Below, piece by piece: positions 33,371 to 42,871 of a DNA stretch of 64,000 nucleotides; the first letter of the stretch is position 1; the number at the start of each line of letters is the position of its first letter. The notes beneath the pieces were generated by a model. That model was not told where the DNA came from. It did not search any database and saw only the letters and a program-made list of their open reading frames with translations. The translations under genes and the position numbers were made by a program. Source of the stretch: Alphaproteobacteria bacterium (GTDB taxonomy: Bacteria > Pseudomonadota > Alphaproteobacteria > Reyranellales > Reyranellaceae); the NCBI GenBank assembly GCA_016869975.1, contig VGCZ01000006.1:62001-126000 (forward strand), in the 5' to 3' direction.

Positions 33371-34285
33371 ATGAATCGCGGCGCGATGCTCGCGGCGTCA
33401 GCCGGCCTGATGGGGTGCGCCCTCATCTGGGGCTCGATGACGCCGATCCTCAAGGAACTGACGACGAGCATCGACCTGTGGCTTCTGTCGTCAATGCGCT
33501 ACCTGCCGGGCCTGCCGGTGCTGTGGCTGGCGTGGTGGCTGGTGCGGCGGCCGAGCGGCGCCAAGCGTCCGGCGCGCGTCGGCGAGCTGGCCTCGCTTGG
33601 CCTGGCGATGGCCGGGTTCTCGGTGCTCTACACCTTCGGCGTGCGCCATTCGCACCCCGTGACTGCGGCGATCGTGCTCAACACCGGGCCGGTGATCGCG
33701 GCCGCGATGGCGTGGCTACTGCTGCGCGCCAAGCCCGTGCGCGGCTTCTGGGTCGCGGTGGCGCTCAGCCTCTCCGGCGCGGCGCTGGTGATCGCTGGCG
33801 CGCCCGGCTTCCGCGAGCGCGGCCTGGGGTTCGAGGGCGGCGAACCGTTGCTGATCCTGGCCCAGATCGGCTGGCAGTGGTACTCGATCCGCGCCCAGCA
33901 ATGGTTGGGCGATCGCGGCCAGATCGGGCTGAGCGCGATCACCACCACCGTCGGCGGCCTGTGGATGGTGGTGCTCTATAGCGGCATCGTCGCCGCCGGC
34001 GCCGGCGGCGCGCTGCCGACCGCGGTGACCCCGGTGCAGGTGGGCTACCTGGTCTGGGTATCGGTCTTCGGCGTCGCCATCGCCACTCTGCTGTGGAACT
34101 TCGGCGTCAGCCGGCTGTCGGTGCCGGTGGCGTCGCTGCACATGACGGCCTCGCCCGTCGTGGCGGTGGTGACGGCCTGGATCGTCGGCTATCCGCCGAC
34201 GGCGCTGCAGGTCGTGGGCGGCGCGGTGGTGCTGTCGGGCATCGTCTACCTCCAGACCCGTCAGCTGATGAAGGCGCGCACGTGA
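33371..34285 (+). CDS. EamA/DMT-family transporter, copy 1
   Basis: 304-aa membrane protein with about ten hydrophobic helices in two EamA repeats, a drug/metabolite transporter exporter type. The first helix carries GCALIWGSMTPILKEL, the usual start of an EamA repeat. ATG 33371 is chosen; AAGGTAAAGGA is upstream and partly made of the palindromic repeat. Stop overlaps the GTG start of the next EamA gene. Substrate (amino acid, sugar or toxicant) unknown. Confidence 0.85.
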   Translation: MNRGAMLAASAGLMGCALIWGSMTPILKELTTSIDLWLLSSMRYLPGLPVLWLAWWLVRRPSGAKRPARVGELASLGLAMAGFSVLYTFGVRHSHPVTAAIVLNTGPVIAAAMAWLLLRAKPVRGFWVAVALSLSGAALVIAGAPGFRERGLGFEGGEPLLILAQIGWQWYSIRAQQWLGDRGQIGLSAITTTVGGLWMVVLYSGIVAAGAGGALPTAVTPVQVGYLVWVSVFGVAIATLLWNFGVSRLSVPVASLHMTASPVVAVVTAWIVGYPPTALQVVGGAVVLSGIVYLQTRQLMKART

Positions 34286-35199
34286 ACGGCTCGCCCTCGG
34301 CGCGGGGCGCGTGGATCGGGCTGTCGGCGTTCTTCGTCACGGCCGTGTTCTGGGGCGCCAATGTGCCGGTGACGGCGGTGCTGTTCGGCGCCTTCGATCC
34401 CTACTACATGTCGATCTGGCGGGTGGCGGTCGCGACGGTGGCGCTGGCCGCGATGCTGGTCGCGACCCAGGGCTGGTCGGCGCTGGCGATCCCGATCGGC
34501 TGGACCCGCTTCGCGCTGCTCGGGCTCAGCATGAGCGCGTTCTTCGTGATCTATAATGTCGGCCTGCTCTACACCAACGCCATCACCGCCGCCGCCGTCA
34601 TGGTCGGCTCACCGATCTACGCCGCGCTGTTCCTGCGGGCGACGACCGGCGCGCCCTTCGACAAGGGCTTCTGGGTGGCGGCGCCGCTCACCCTGATCGG
34701 GGGCGCTATCGCCGTGCTGGGCAGGGCCGAGGCCGGCGGTCAAACGCTCAGCCTGCAGGGCGGCGAGCCGCTGATCGCGCTCTGCATCGTGGCCTGGACG
34801 CTCTACTCGATGGCCGCCCAGCGCTGGTTTCGCCCCGAGGAAAGCCAGCTCAGGCGCACCTATGTCGGATGCTTCTCGGCGATCTTCTGGTCGAGCGTGA
34901 TCTGGCTGGTCTGCCGCGTTGTCGGCATCGCCGGGCCGCCCAATCTGGATCCGCCGGCCGAGGCGGTCCTGTTGCTGGTCGGCATCGCGGTCCTGGCCAC
35001 GGCCGTGGCCGGGGTGAGCTGGAATGTCGGGGTCAGCCGGCTGGGTATCGCCGCCGGCTCGCTGTGGCAGAACGCCGTGCCGGTCTTCGCCGTGCTGATC
35101 TCGATGGCCTTCGGCATCCATCCGACCGGCCAGCAGATCGTCGGCGGGGTGATCGTCATGGCCGGGGTGGCCTATATGCAGTGGCTGAAGTTCCGCTGA
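34282..35199 (+). CDS. EamA/DMT-family transporter, copy 2
   Basis: 305-aa second EamA-type permease with about ten helices (FFVTAVFWGANVPVTAVLFG in the first). The GTG start at 34282 overlaps the stop of copy 1 as GTGA; upstream in-frame starts would run inside copy 1. The two may have arisen by duplication, and pairs of small DMT proteins can form heteromers, but full-length EamA pairs usually act separately. Substrate unknown. Confidence 0.85.
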   Translation: MNGSPSARGAWIGLSAFFVTAVFWGANVPVTAVLFGAFDPYYMSIWRVAVATVALAAMLVATQGWSALAIPIGWTRFALLGLSMSAFFVIYNVGLLYTNAITAAAVMVGSPIYAALFLRATTGAPFDKGFWVAAPLTLIGGAIAVLGRAEAGGQTLSLQGGEPLIALCIVAWTLYSMAAQRWFRPEESQLRRTYVGCFSAIFWSSVIWLVCRVVGIAGPPNLDPPAEAVLLLVGIAVLATAVAGVSWNVGVSRLGIAAGSLWQNAVPVFAVLISMAFGIHPTGQQIVGGVIVMAGVAYMQWLKFR

Positions 35200-35290
35200 C
35201 GATGGCGCCGCAATTGCGCCGCCTGCCTGTGCTACAGGTGTGCTTTCCGCCGCCCGGTGCGTGAGCGTGCGGCGGTTTCCGGGGGAAGGC

Positions 35291-36019
35291 ATGAAGGGCG
35301 TCATTCTGGCCGGCGGCAAGGGCACCAGGCTGTATCCGCTGACCAAAGCCACCAACAAGCATCTGCTGCCGGTCGGCCGCGAGCCGATGATCTACCATCC
35401 GATCCGTCACATGGTGGCGGCCGGCATCACCGACATCCTGGTGGTCACGTCGGTCGACCACATGGGCGAGATGGTGAACTGCCTGGGCTCCGGCGTCGAG
35501 CTGGGCTGCGGGCTGACCTACCGCGTGCAGGACGGCGCGCTGGGCATCGCCAACGCGCTGTCGCTGGCCGAGGGCTTCGCCGGCGGCGGCAAGATCTGCG
35601 TCTTCCTCGGCGACAACGTCTTCCAGAGCTCGATCGCGCCGATCGTCGAGTCCTTCCGCAGGCAGGACAAGGGCGCGCGCGTGGTGATCAAGAGCGTGCA
35701 CGATCCCGAGCGCTACGGTGTGGCCGCGCTCGACGAGCAGCATATCGTCGAGATCGAAGAGAAGCCGGCCAAGCCCAAGACCTCCTTCGCGGTGGTCGGC
35801 CTGTACTTCTACGACGGCCAGGTCTTCGACATCATCCGCGGCATCAAGCCCTCGGCGCGCGGCGAGTACGAGATCACCTCGGTCAACAACGCCTATATCG
35901 CGCGCCGCCAGCTGCAATACGAGATCTATCCCGGCGCCTGGACCGACGCCGGCACCTTCGAGTCGCTGATCGAGGCCAACAAGCTGCTGCACGACACCGC
36001 CAACGAGATCGCGCGATGA
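35291..36019 (+). CDS. rmlA: glucose-1-phosphate thymidylyltransferase (RmlA-like nucleotidyltransferase)
   Basis: 242-aa sugar nucleotidyltransferase that makes dTDP-glucose from dTTP and glucose-1-phosphate. The nucleotide motif GGKGTRLYPLT is at residues 8-18, GDNVFQSS marks the Mg-binding Asp and YEITSVNNAYIARRQLQYEI the sugar-binding tail. It is shorter than E. coli RmlA (~290 aa), matching the short form found in many surface-glycan clusters. GGGGGAAGG precedes ATG 35291. It supplies the substrate for rmlB at 39141 on the other strand. Confidence 0.88.
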   Translation: MKGVILAGGKGTRLYPLTKATNKHLLPVGREPMIYHPIRHMVAAGITDILVVTSVDHMGEMVNCLGSGVELGCGLTYRVQDGALGIANALSLAEGFAGGGKICVFLGDNVFQSSIAPIVESFRRQDKGARVVIKSVHDPERYGVAALDEQHIVEIEEKPAKPKTSFAVVGLYFYDGQVFDIIRGIKPSARGEYEITSVNNAYIARRQLQYEIYPGAWTDAGTFESLIEANKLLHDTANEIAR

Positions 36020-36032
36020 GGAGCGTCGACAG

Positions 36033-36090
36033 CCACCCCCATCCGGCGCTTCGCGCCACCTTCCCCCGCCAACGGGGGATGGGAGAAGGG
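36033..36090. repeat. composite GC-rich intergenic repeat (CCTTCCCCC family)
   Basis: Between rmlA and the ketoisomerase gene: a copy of the CCTTCCCCC-type element with arms CCTTCCCCCG and CGGGGGATGGG, preceded by CCCCATCCGGCGCTTCGCG, a usual companion of this repeat. The ketoisomerase ATG lies 8 nt beyond. Confidence 0.65.
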
Positions 36091-36098
36091 ACCGCGTC

Positions 36099-36509
36099 AT
36101 GAAGGTCCGTGGCTGCCGCTGGGTGGATGTGCGGGGTTCGTCCGATCCGCGCGGCACAGTGAGCTTCATCGAGACTGGCATCGATCTCGACTTCACCATC
36201 CGCCGCGCCTTCTGGATCCACGGCGTGCCGGTGGGCAAGCCGCGCGGCCATCACGCGCATCGCGAGGTGCGGCTGGCGATGATCGCGGTAGCCGGCGGCG
36301 CGGACCTGGTCCTCGACGACGGCACCCATCGCGAGACCGTGCGGCTCGACCGGCCGGATCGCGCCATGCTGGTCGAGCCCTGGGTCTGGCACGAGCTGGT
36401 GGATTTCGCCGCCTCGACGGTCGTGCTGGTCCTCGCCTCGGCCAACTATGCCGAATCCGACTATATCAGGGACTACGACACGTTCCGCCGCGAGGTCAAA
36501 GCGCGATGA
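36099..36509 (+). CDS. dTDP-4-oxo-6-deoxyglucose 3,4-ketoisomerase (FdtA/QdtA-type cupin)
   Basis: 136-aa cupin of the WxcM/FdtA family, moving the keto group of dTDP-4-keto-6-deoxyglucose from C4 to C3. The active-site histidines are in RGHHAHRE, with [10 protein letters not shown] at the N-terminus and the family segment [13 protein letters not shown]. Whether the product is the galacto (FdtA) or gluco (QdtA) isomer cannot be told by eye. It overlaps the aminotransferase gene by 4 nt, which uses its product. Confidence 0.88.
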   Translation: MKVRGCRWVDVRGSSDPRGTVSFIETGIDLDFTIRRAFWIHGVPVGKPRGHHAHREVRLAMIAVAGGADLVLDDGTHRETVRLDRPDRAMLVEPWVWHELVDFAASTVVLVLASANYAESDYIRDYDTFRREVKAR

Positions 36510-37603
36510 TTCCGTTCCTCGACCTGCGCGCCGTCTATCTCGAGCTCAAGCCGGAGATCGACGCAGCGATGGCGCGCGTCGCTGATTCCGGCTGGTACAT
36601 CCTCGGCAAGGAGGTCGCAGCCTTCGAGGAGGAGTTCGCGTCGTACTGTGGCGTGAAGCATTGCGTCGGGCTCGGCAACGGGCTGGAAGCGCTGGAGCTC
36701 GTACTGCGCGCCTGGGACATCGGTCCGGGCGACGAGGTGATCGTGCCATCGAGCACCTACATCGCGACCTGGCTCGCCGCGACGGCGTGTGGCGCCAAGC
36801 CGGTGCCGGTCGAGCCCGACATCCGCACCGCCAATCTCGATCCCGAGCGTGTCGCCCAGGCGATCACCCCCCGGACCAAGGCGATCGTCCCGGTGCATCT
36901 CTACGGCCAGACCAGCGACATGGACCCGCTGATGGCGCTGGGCCGGAGGCACGGCGTCAAGGTGCTGGAGGACGTCGCCCAGGCGCAGGGCGCGCGCTAC
37001 AAGGGTCGCCGCGCCGGCTGCCTCGCCGACGCCGGCGCCTTCAGCTTCTTTCCCAGCAAGAACCTCGGCGCCATGGGCGACGCCGGCGCCGTCACCACCG
37101 ACGACGACCGGTTGGCCGACCGGTTGCGCACCCTGCGCAACTACGGCTCGAAGGTGAAATACGTGAACCTCGAGACCGGCGTGAACTCTCGGCTCGACGA
37201 GATGCAGGCGGCGATCTTGCGCGCCAAGCTGCCGAGCCTCGACACTTTCAATGAACGTCGCCGCGCGCTGGCGGCGCGCTATCTCGAGAAGATGCGTGGC
37301 ATTGCGGGCGTCGAGTTGCCCTACGTGCCGCAATGGGCCGAGCCGATCTGGCATCTCTTCACGGTGCGCTGCGCCGACCGCAAGCGGATCACCGACGCGC
37401 TCGACGCGGCCAAGATCGGCTGGCTGATCCACTATCCGATTCCGCCGCATCTGCAGGAGGCCTATCGCGGGCTGGGCATGAAGAAGGGCGACTTCCCGCT
37501 CGCCGAACGCATCGCCGAGACCACGCTCAGCCTGCCGATCGGCCCGCACGCCACGCTCGATCAGATCGACCGCGTCGCCAATGTCGTTCGATCGGCGGCG
37601 TAG
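36506..37603 (+). CDS. DegT/DnrJ/EryC1-family sugar 3-aminotransferase
   Basis: 365-aa PLP aminotransferase of nucleotide-sugar synthesis, the FdtB/QdtB step that puts an amino group on C3. The PLP lysine is Lys185 in [34 protein letters not shown] and the tail [11 protein letters not shown] are family marks. Translationally coupled to the 3,4-ketoisomerase. The expected product is dTDP-3-amino-3,6-dideoxy-hexose. No acetyltransferase (FdtC/QdtC) gene follows. Confidence 0.92.
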   Translation: MIPFLDLRAVYLELKPEIDAAMARVADSGWYILGKEVAAFEEEFASYCGVKHCVGLGNGLEALELVLRAWDIGPGDEVIVPSSTYIATWLAATACGAKPVPVEPDIRTANLDPERVAQAITPRTKAIVPVHLYGQTSDMDPLMALGRRHGVKVLEDVAQAQGARYKGRRAGCLADAGAFSFFPSKNLGAMGDAGAVTTDDDRLADRLRTLRNYGSKVKYVNLETGVNSRLDEMQAAILRAKLPSLDTFNERRRALAARYLEKMRGIAGVELPYVPQWAEPIWHLFTVRCADRKRITDALDAAKIGWLIHYPIPPHLQEAYRGLGMKKGDFPLAERIAETTLSLPIGPHATLDQIDRVANVVRSAA

Positions 37604-37675
37604 CGGCATGGTCGTATCGTATTCGCACCGTCCTCCTTCTCTCCACGAGCGGGGAGCGGAGATGAGTGACATCCG

Positions 37676-39166
37676 ATGCTGAAGCTCTTCAAGGCGATGG
37701 TGACGACGGGCGGCGCCGGCATCGCCGGGCTGTTCTTCGGCCTGATCGCCAACAAGATCTTCGCCGTGACCCTGGGGCCGGCGGGTGTCGGCTTGCTGGC
37801 GACCTATCGCCAGGTCCACGACATAGCGACGGGGCTCGGCATCTTTGGCGCAGGCGCCGGCCAGATCCAGGCGTTGAGCTCGGTCGAGGGCGAGGTGCGG
37901 CGACGGCGCGTCGTGGCGTCTATCTGGCTGTCGTTGTGCGGCGCCGTACTCACGGCGCTGACCTTACTGTTGACCGCGCCGCTGATCGCCGAGCACATCT
38001 TTCGCGACCGCTCGCCCGACATCGTGCTGGGCGTGCGCTGCCTCGCGCTCACCGTCGGCATCGCCATCGTCGGCGTCACGCTGCAGGGCCTGATCAACGT
38101 CTCGCGCGCCATCGGCCGGCTGGCGATCGTGCAGGTGCTGGGCTCGCTGACGCTCGCGCTGATCGCCTGGCCGCTGGCCCAGCTCGCCGCGGGCGGACAT
38201 CAACTCGCCTTCATCGGCTTCGTGCTGCTGCCCATCGTGGCGCAGTTCGCGGCGGCGAGCTGGTATATCCACCGGCTCGGCTGGATGGCGCCGGTGCTCG
38301 AGGCCTTTACGCGGCGGCCCGAGCGCGCCGACATGGCGCACCAGCTGCGTTTCTTCGCCGCCGGGTTGAGCGCTGGCGCGCTGTCGGCGCTCTGCTTCAT
38401 GGCGATGCGCGCCCTGCTGGTCGAGACCGGCGGCCAGGAGCTGCACGGCCTGTTCCAGGCGGCCTGGACCCTGGCGCTGCAGAATGTCGGCCTGCTGATG
38501 ACGGCGGCGACCACCTACCTGCTGCCGACCATGGCCAGCGCCGCGAGCGCGGAGGAGCGCAGCCGCACGGTCAACGACGCCGTCGAGATGCTGGCGCTGT
38601 GCTCGATCCCGCTGATCGGCGGCGCGCTCCTGTTCCAGCCGCTGATCCTCGAGTTGCTGTTCTCGAGCCGCTTCCTGCCGGCGCTCGACGCGCTGACCTG
38701 GATGCTGATCGGCAATTACTTCCGCGTCTTCCAGGCGCTCTTCTTCAATGTCGTGGTCTCGGCGGCGCGGGTGCGGGTGATGATGATCACGGAGATCGCC
38801 TGGTATGGCGGCTTCTCCGGGTTGGTGGTCCTCGCGCTCAGCCCGCACGCGCCGCCGTGGCTCACCGACCTGAACGGCATCGGCATCGCCTTCGCCGTCG
38901 TGCAGATCGCCACCATGCTCGGCGGCCTGTGGTACATTCGCACGGCGCTGGGCGTGAGCCTGACGGCGCGGACTCAGGCGATTTGGCTCGGCGGGCTTGC
39001 CATGATCGTGATCTGCGCCGCCGCCACCTGGCACGATCGCTCGACCAACTGGCAGGTCTCGGTCCCGTTGGCGCTGCTCGCGCTCGTGGCGCCGATCGCC
39101 TTCGCCGGCCCGCGGCGCTGGAACGAGGTGCGCGCCGTCGTCAGCGGCTGGCGGGGCCGCGATTGA
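37676..39166 (+). CDS. wzx: Wzx-like polysaccharide flippase
   Basis: 496-aa membrane protein with about 12-14 helices of the MOP/polysaccharide-biosynthesis family, expected to flip undecaprenyl-linked oligosaccharide across the inner membrane. N-terminal [20 protein letters not shown] is typical of O-antigen translocases. It is placed between amino-sugar genes and rmlB, so O-antigen or enterobacterial-common-antigen-like glycan is the likely cargo. Its 3' end overlaps rmlB (opposite strand) by 26 bp. Confidence 0.82.
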   Translation: MLKLFKAMVTTGGAGIAGLFFGLIANKIFAVTLGPAGVGLLATYRQVHDIATGLGIFGAGAGQIQALSSVEGEVRRRRVVASIWLSLCGAVLTALTLLLTAPLIAEHIFRDRSPDIVLGVRCLALTVGIAIVGVTLQGLINVSRAIGRLAIVQVLGSLTLALIAWPLAQLAAGGHQLAFIGFVLLPIVAQFAAASWYIHRLGWMAPVLEAFTRRPERADMAHQLRFFAAGLSAGALSALCFMAMRALLVETGGQELHGLFQAAWTLALQNVGLLMTAATTYLLPTMASAASAEERSRTVNDAVEMLALCSIPLIGGALLFQPLILELLFSSRFLPALDALTWMLIGNYFRVFQALFFNVVVSAARVRVMMITEIAWYGGFSGLVVLALSPHAPPWLTDLNGIGIAFAVVQIATMLGGLWYIRTALGVSLTARTQAIWLGGLAMIVICAAATWHDRSTNWQVSVPLALLALVAPIAFAGPRRWNEVRAVVSGWRGRD

Positions 39167-40220
39167 GCGCGGGATCGCCCAGGCGTTCGCCGCGATAGGC
39201 GCCGCTCATCACCCGCTCCCACCAGCTCCGGTTGTCGAGGAACCAGCGCACGGTCTGGCTCAGGCCCTCGTCGAAAGAGCGGCTCGGCCGCCAGCCGAGC
39301 TCCCGGGCGATCTTGCCGGCGTCGATGGCGTAGCGCTGGTCGTGGCCCGGCCGGTCGGCGACGAAGCGGATCAGCGTGTCGTGCGGGCGATGGGCCGAGT
39401 CGGGCAGGAATTCGTCCAGCGCGCGGCAGATGGCGCGCACGACGTCGATGTTGCGTCGCTCCTCGTTGCCGCCGACGTTGTAGGTCTCGCCGATGCGGCC
39501 CTTGCGCAGCACGGTCAGCAGCGCCTCGGCGTGATCCTCGACATGCAGCCAGTCGCGCACGTTCTCGCCTTTGCCGTAGACCGGCAGGCTCTCGCCGCGC
39601 AGGCCGCGGATGATCACTAGCGGAATGAGCTTCTCGGGAAAATGGTAGGGGCCGTAGTTGTTGGAGCAGTTGGTGGCCAAGGTCGGCAGGCCATGGGTGT
39701 GGTGCCAGGCGCGCACCAGGTGATCGGAGCCAGCCTTGCTGGCGGAGTAGGGCGAGTTCGGCTGATAGGGCGTGTCCTCGCGGAATTTGCCTTCGGGTCC
39801 GAGCGAGCCGAAGACCTCGTCGGTTGAGATGTGCTGGAAGCGGAAGGCGGCGCGGCGATCCTCGGGCAGCGCGCGCCAATAGGCGGTGGCGGCCTCGAGC
39901 AAAGTCCAGGTGCCGACGACGTTGGTCTGGATGAAGGGCGCGGCGCCGTCGATCGAGCGGTCGACATGGCTCTCGGCGGCGAGATGCAGGATGGCGTCGG
40001 GCCGCTCCTCGGCGAGGATACGATCCATCGCGGCGCGGTCGCAGATATCGGCGCGGTGGAAGCGATGCCTGGGGTGCTCGCGCGCTTCGGCCAGCGACTC
40101 CAGATTGCCGGCATAGGTCAGCTTGTCGATGGTCGCGACGTGCCAGTCGGTCTGGCGCACGATGCGGCGGACCACTGCCGAGCCGATGAATCCGGCCCCG
40201 CCCGTGACGACGACCTTCAT
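39141..40220 (-). CDS. rmlB: dTDP-glucose 4,6-dehydratase
   Basis: 359-aa extended SDR converting dTDP-glucose to dTDP-4-keto-6-deoxyglucose. NAD motif [18 protein letters not shown] and the YxxxK pair in [10 protein letters not shown] with [15 protein letters not shown] are textbook RmlB. ATG 40220 begins [10 protein letters not shown]; the open frame extends 34 codons further but without family similarity. It uses the product of rmlA and feeds the 3,4-ketoisomerase, giving the full route to the 3-keto sugar. Convergent overlap with wzx. Confidence 0.93.
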   Translation of the reverse strand: MKVVVTGGAGFIGSAVVRRIVRQTDWHVATIDKLTYAGNLESLAEAREHPRHRFHRADICDRAAMDRILAEERPDAILHLAAESHVDRSIDGAAPFIQTNVVGTWTLLEAATAYWRALPEDRRAAFRFQHISTDEVFGSLGPEGKFREDTPYQPNSPYSASKAGSDHLVRAWHHTHGLPTLATNCSNNYGPYHFPEKLIPLVIIRGLRGESLPVYGKGENVRDWLHVEDHAEALLTVLRKGRIGETYNVGGNEERRNIDVVRAICRALDEFLPDSAHRPHDTLIRFVADRPGHDQRYAIDAGKIARELGWRPSRSFDEGLSQTVRWFLDNRSWWERVMSGAYRGERLGDPALNRGPASR

Positions 40221-40309
40221 AGTGGGAGGGCTCTCATGGCGAACACTGACATCCTCGCAAGCTCGTGCTAGGAAAACAACTTGGACCTTCGACTCGATGG
40301 CCGATCTTG

Positions 40310-41161
40310 ATGACGGGGCCAACCCGCCGCTTCCACGAAAGCCTGTTCGGCCACATCAAGCGGCCCCCGCTCGACCCGTCCTGGCCCGACTCCTGGCGCT
40401 ACTCCCACGGGCACGACGTCGACTCGGTGTGGCCCGGCGTCACGGCGCGCGGCTATCGTGTTGCCTATCGCCATCGCTTCGCGCGCGCCGTCGACTACGT
40501 GCTGGAAGCCAAGCCCGATGGCGGACGCGTCCTCGACCTCGCCGCCGGACAGGGCAATTTTTCGATCGTGCTGGCCGAGCTCGGTTACCACGTGACATGG
40601 AACGACCTGCGCGACGAACTCGTGGGCTATGTCAGGCTGAAGACCGACCGCCAGGACATCCGCTTCCTGCCCGGTAACCTCTTCGAGCTGCCGCCGGAGC
40701 GGGTCGGCCGCTTCGACGCCGTCGTCGCCACTGAGATCATCGAGCACGTCGCGCACCCCGACGACTTCCTGCGCAAGCTCGCGGGCTTCCTCGAGCCCGG
40801 CGGCGTCATCGTGCTGACCACGCCCAACGGCCGCTACTTCCGCAACACCTTGCCGCGCTTCTCCGACTGCCCAGACCCCTCGCAATTCGAAGCGCTGCAG
40901 TTCAAGCCCGATGCCGACGGCCACATCTTCCTGCTCTACCCCGACGAGATCGTCACGCTCGCCGCCAAGGCCGGGCTGAAGGTCGACAAGTTCTCGGTCT
41001 TCAACAATCCGCTGACTGCCGAGAACCTCAAGACACGCTACCTCTCGCCGATCCTGCCCTACGGCCTGGTCGACGCCATCGAGCGCGGCACGCAAGCGCT
41101 GCCGGCGGCTCTGTCGCAGCGCCTGCACATGCAGTGGGCGGCGCTGCTGAGCCGCGCCTAG
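40310..41161 (+). CDS. class I SAM-dependent methyltransferase
   Basis: 283-aa methyltransferase with motif [13 protein letters not shown] and a following [20 protein letters not shown] typical of ubiquinone/glycan methyltransferases. No clear ribosome-binding site: ATG 40310 is chosen, a GTG at 40265 is the alternative. Position beside rmlB and wzx suggests a glycan or lipid-linked-sugar methylase, though that is only by neighbourhood. Its end overlaps the DUF35 gene by 4 bp tail to tail. Confidence 0.75.
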   Translation: MTGPTRRFHESLFGHIKRPPLDPSWPDSWRYSHGHDVDSVWPGVTARGYRVAYRHRFARAVDYVLEAKPDGGRVLDLAAGQGNFSIVLAELGYHVTWNDLRDELVGYVRLKTDRQDIRFLPGNLFELPPERVGRFDAVVATEIIEHVAHPDDFLRKLAGFLEPGGVIVLTTPNGRYFRNTLPRFSDCPDPSQFEALQFKPDADGHIFLLYPDEIVTLAAKAGLKVDKFSVFNNPLTAENLKTRYLSPILPYGLVDAIERGTQALPAALSQRLHMQWAALLSRA

Positions 41162-41592
41162 CGATACTTCCACTGCACTAGGGTGAACGGCGGCTTGGCG
41201 TCGTCGTGCGGTTCGAACACCGCCTCGACCTCGGCGCCGATACGCACCTGCTGCTTGGGATCGCCCAGCAGGTTACCCAGCATGCGGATGTTGCCGGCGT
41301 GCGGCAGCTCGACCAGCACGACGATGTAGGGTCCCTGGTCTTTCAGCGCCGGATGCACGGGATGCCAGGGGCGCTCCCAGCTGTAGATCTTCCCGCGACC
41401 CTCGACCTGCACCCAGCCGATGTCGAAGGACAGACACTTGTGGCAGATCCACTCCGGGCCCCATTGCCACGTGCCACAGGACTTGCAGCGCTGGACCATC
41501 AATTCGCCGCGCCGCGTGCCTTCCCAGTAAGGCGCGTCGAGGCCGTCATTCTCGGCGACGGGGGCCGGCAGGCCGGGCTTGAGGTAGGACAT
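41158..41592 (-). CDS. DUF35 OB-fold/zinc-ribbon acyl-CoA-associated protein
   Basis: 144-aa protein of the DUF35 family: an N-terminal rubredoxin-like zinc ribbon (CKSCGTWQW and CHKCLSF, four cysteines) and an OB-fold (residues ~65-140). Such proteins are partners of thiolase-like enzymes, e.g. ChsH2 for the Ltp2 aldolase in steroid side-chain breakdown. The ATG overlaps the stop of the thiolase-like gene as ATGA, so the two are made together, probably as a complex. Confidence 0.88.
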   Translation of the reverse strand: MSYLKPGLPAPVAENDGLDAPYWEGTRRGELMVQRCKSCGTWQWGPEWICHKCLSFDIGWVQVEGRGKIYSWERPWHPVHPALKDQGPYIVVLVELPHAGNIRMLGNLLGDPKQQVRIGAEVEAVFEPHDDAKPPFTLVQWKYR

Positions 41593-42773
41593 CACAGCGT
41601 CTCCACCGAACCGAGGATCATGCTCGACACCGGCGTCACCATCGGGCCGGCGATCACCATCGAGACGTGCGGGTCCTTGACCTGCGCCGTCGACTCGCCG
41701 CGCAGCTGGCGCACGGCCTCGACCTGCAGCTCGAGGCCGTGCATGTAGCACTCCGCGAGATTGCCGCCGCTGGTGTTGAGCGGCAGCTTGCCACCGGGCG
41801 CCATCAGGTTGTCGGGCACCAGGAAGTCGTTGGCCTCCTCGGCCTTGAAGAAGCCGTGCTCGACCAGGCTCATCAGCACGCCACCGGTGAAGTTCTCGTA
41901 GCTCTGCAGCACGTCGACGTCCTTGGGCTTCACGCCGGCCATGGCGTAGAGGTGCGGCGCAACGGTGGTGAAGCTCGACGTGGCGTAGAGCGGCGCGTTG
42001 TGGCCGCGCGCGCCGTTGCGGTACTCCGAGCCCAGCGCCGCACCCAGCAGATAGGCGGGCTTCTTTGCGAAGTCCTTGGCTTGCTCCGCGGGCACGATGA
42101 TCAGTGCGGCGGCGCCATCGTTTTCCATGCAGCAATCGAACAGCCGCCAAGGCTCGACGATCCAGCGCGAGGCGTCGTAGGCCTCGGCCGTCAGCGGCTT
42201 GCCATTCATCACCGCGCGGGGGTTCTTCTGGGCGTGGGCGTAGGAGGCCAGCGCGATGGCGCGCTGCGCGCCGTCGCCGATCTTGTTCTCGTGGAGAAAG
42301 CGCATGGCGCGCATGGCGTAGCGCTGCGCCGGCGACATCACGCCGTAGGGCGCGTTGAGCGCCGCCTCGCCGGTCGCGACGCCACCTGGTGGCGCGGCGC
42401 CAAAACGCTGGAACTGGCCTTGGGCCAGCGAGCGGAAGACCACGACGCAATCCGCCAGGCCGCCGGCGACCGCCGCCGCCGCGTTGGCCACCGCGCCCGC
42501 GCCGCCGCCGCCACCACCGCCCCATTGCATGTTGGAGAAGCGCAGCTCGGGCAGGCCCAGTGCCGCGGCCAGCCGCGAGGGATCGTTGCGGTCGTTGCTG
42601 TAGGAGGCGAAGCCGTCGATGCGGCGCGGGTCGATGCCGGCGTCCTTGGCGGCGGCGAGGATCGCCTTGAGCGCGAGAACGAACTCGGGATCGGGCGACT
42701 TGCCGTGCTTGTAGTAGGCCGTCTCGCCGATGCCGACGATGGCCACCCTGCCGCGCAACGTGCGGTCGGTCAT
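41592..42773 (-). CDS. thiolase-like protein lacking the nucleophilic Cys (Ltp2-like aldolase candidate)
   Basis: 393-aa thiolase-fold protein. Where thiolases have the nucleophile loop (e.g. NYCASG) this one has NMQWGGGGGGGAG, so normal thiolytic or Claisen chemistry is unlikely. Other parts remain (LQSYENFTGGVLMSLVEHGF, NTSGGNLAECYMHGLE). Paired with a DUF35 protein, this matches the layout of Ltp2-ChsH2 retro-aldolases acting on side-chain acyl-CoAs. It is downstream of the amidohydrolase. Exact reaction unknown. Confidence 0.85.
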   Translation of the reverse strand: MTDRTLRGRVAIVGIGETAYYKHGKSPDPEFVLALKAILAAAKDAGIDPRRIDGFASYSNDRNDPSRLAAALGLPELRFSNMQWGGGGGGGAGAVANAAAAVAGGLADCVVVFRSLAQGQFQRFGAAPPGGVATGEAALNAPYGVMSPAQRYAMRAMRFLHENKIGDGAQRAIALASYAHAQKNPRAVMNGKPLTAEAYDASRWIVEPWRLFDCCMENDGAAALIIVPAEQAKDFAKKPAYLLGAALGSEYRNGARGHNAPLYATSSFTTVAPHLYAMAGVKPKDVDVLQSYENFTGGVLMSLVEHGFFKAEEANDFLVPDNLMAPGGKLPLNTSGGNLAECYMHGLELQVEAVRQLRGESTAQVKDPHVSMVIAGPMVTPVSSMILGSVETL

Positions 42774-42798
42774 GGGGACTCCTGGTGATGATGGAGAT

Positions 42799-42866
42799 CT
42801 GTCATCCCGAGCAACGCGAGGGATCTAGTGGCTGCCTAGATCCCTCGCTGCGCTCGGGATGACAGG
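42799..42866. repeat. GCGCTCGGGATGACAG inverted-repeat element
   Basis: A 68-bp element with long inverted arms: left begins CTGTCATCCCGAGC, right ends GCTCGGGATGACAG; the inner arms read GCGAGGGATCTAG and CTAGATCCCTCGC. It lies between the thiolase-like and amidohydrolase genes and would form a stable hairpin in the message. Confidence 0.8.
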
Positions 42867-42871
42867 TGAGG

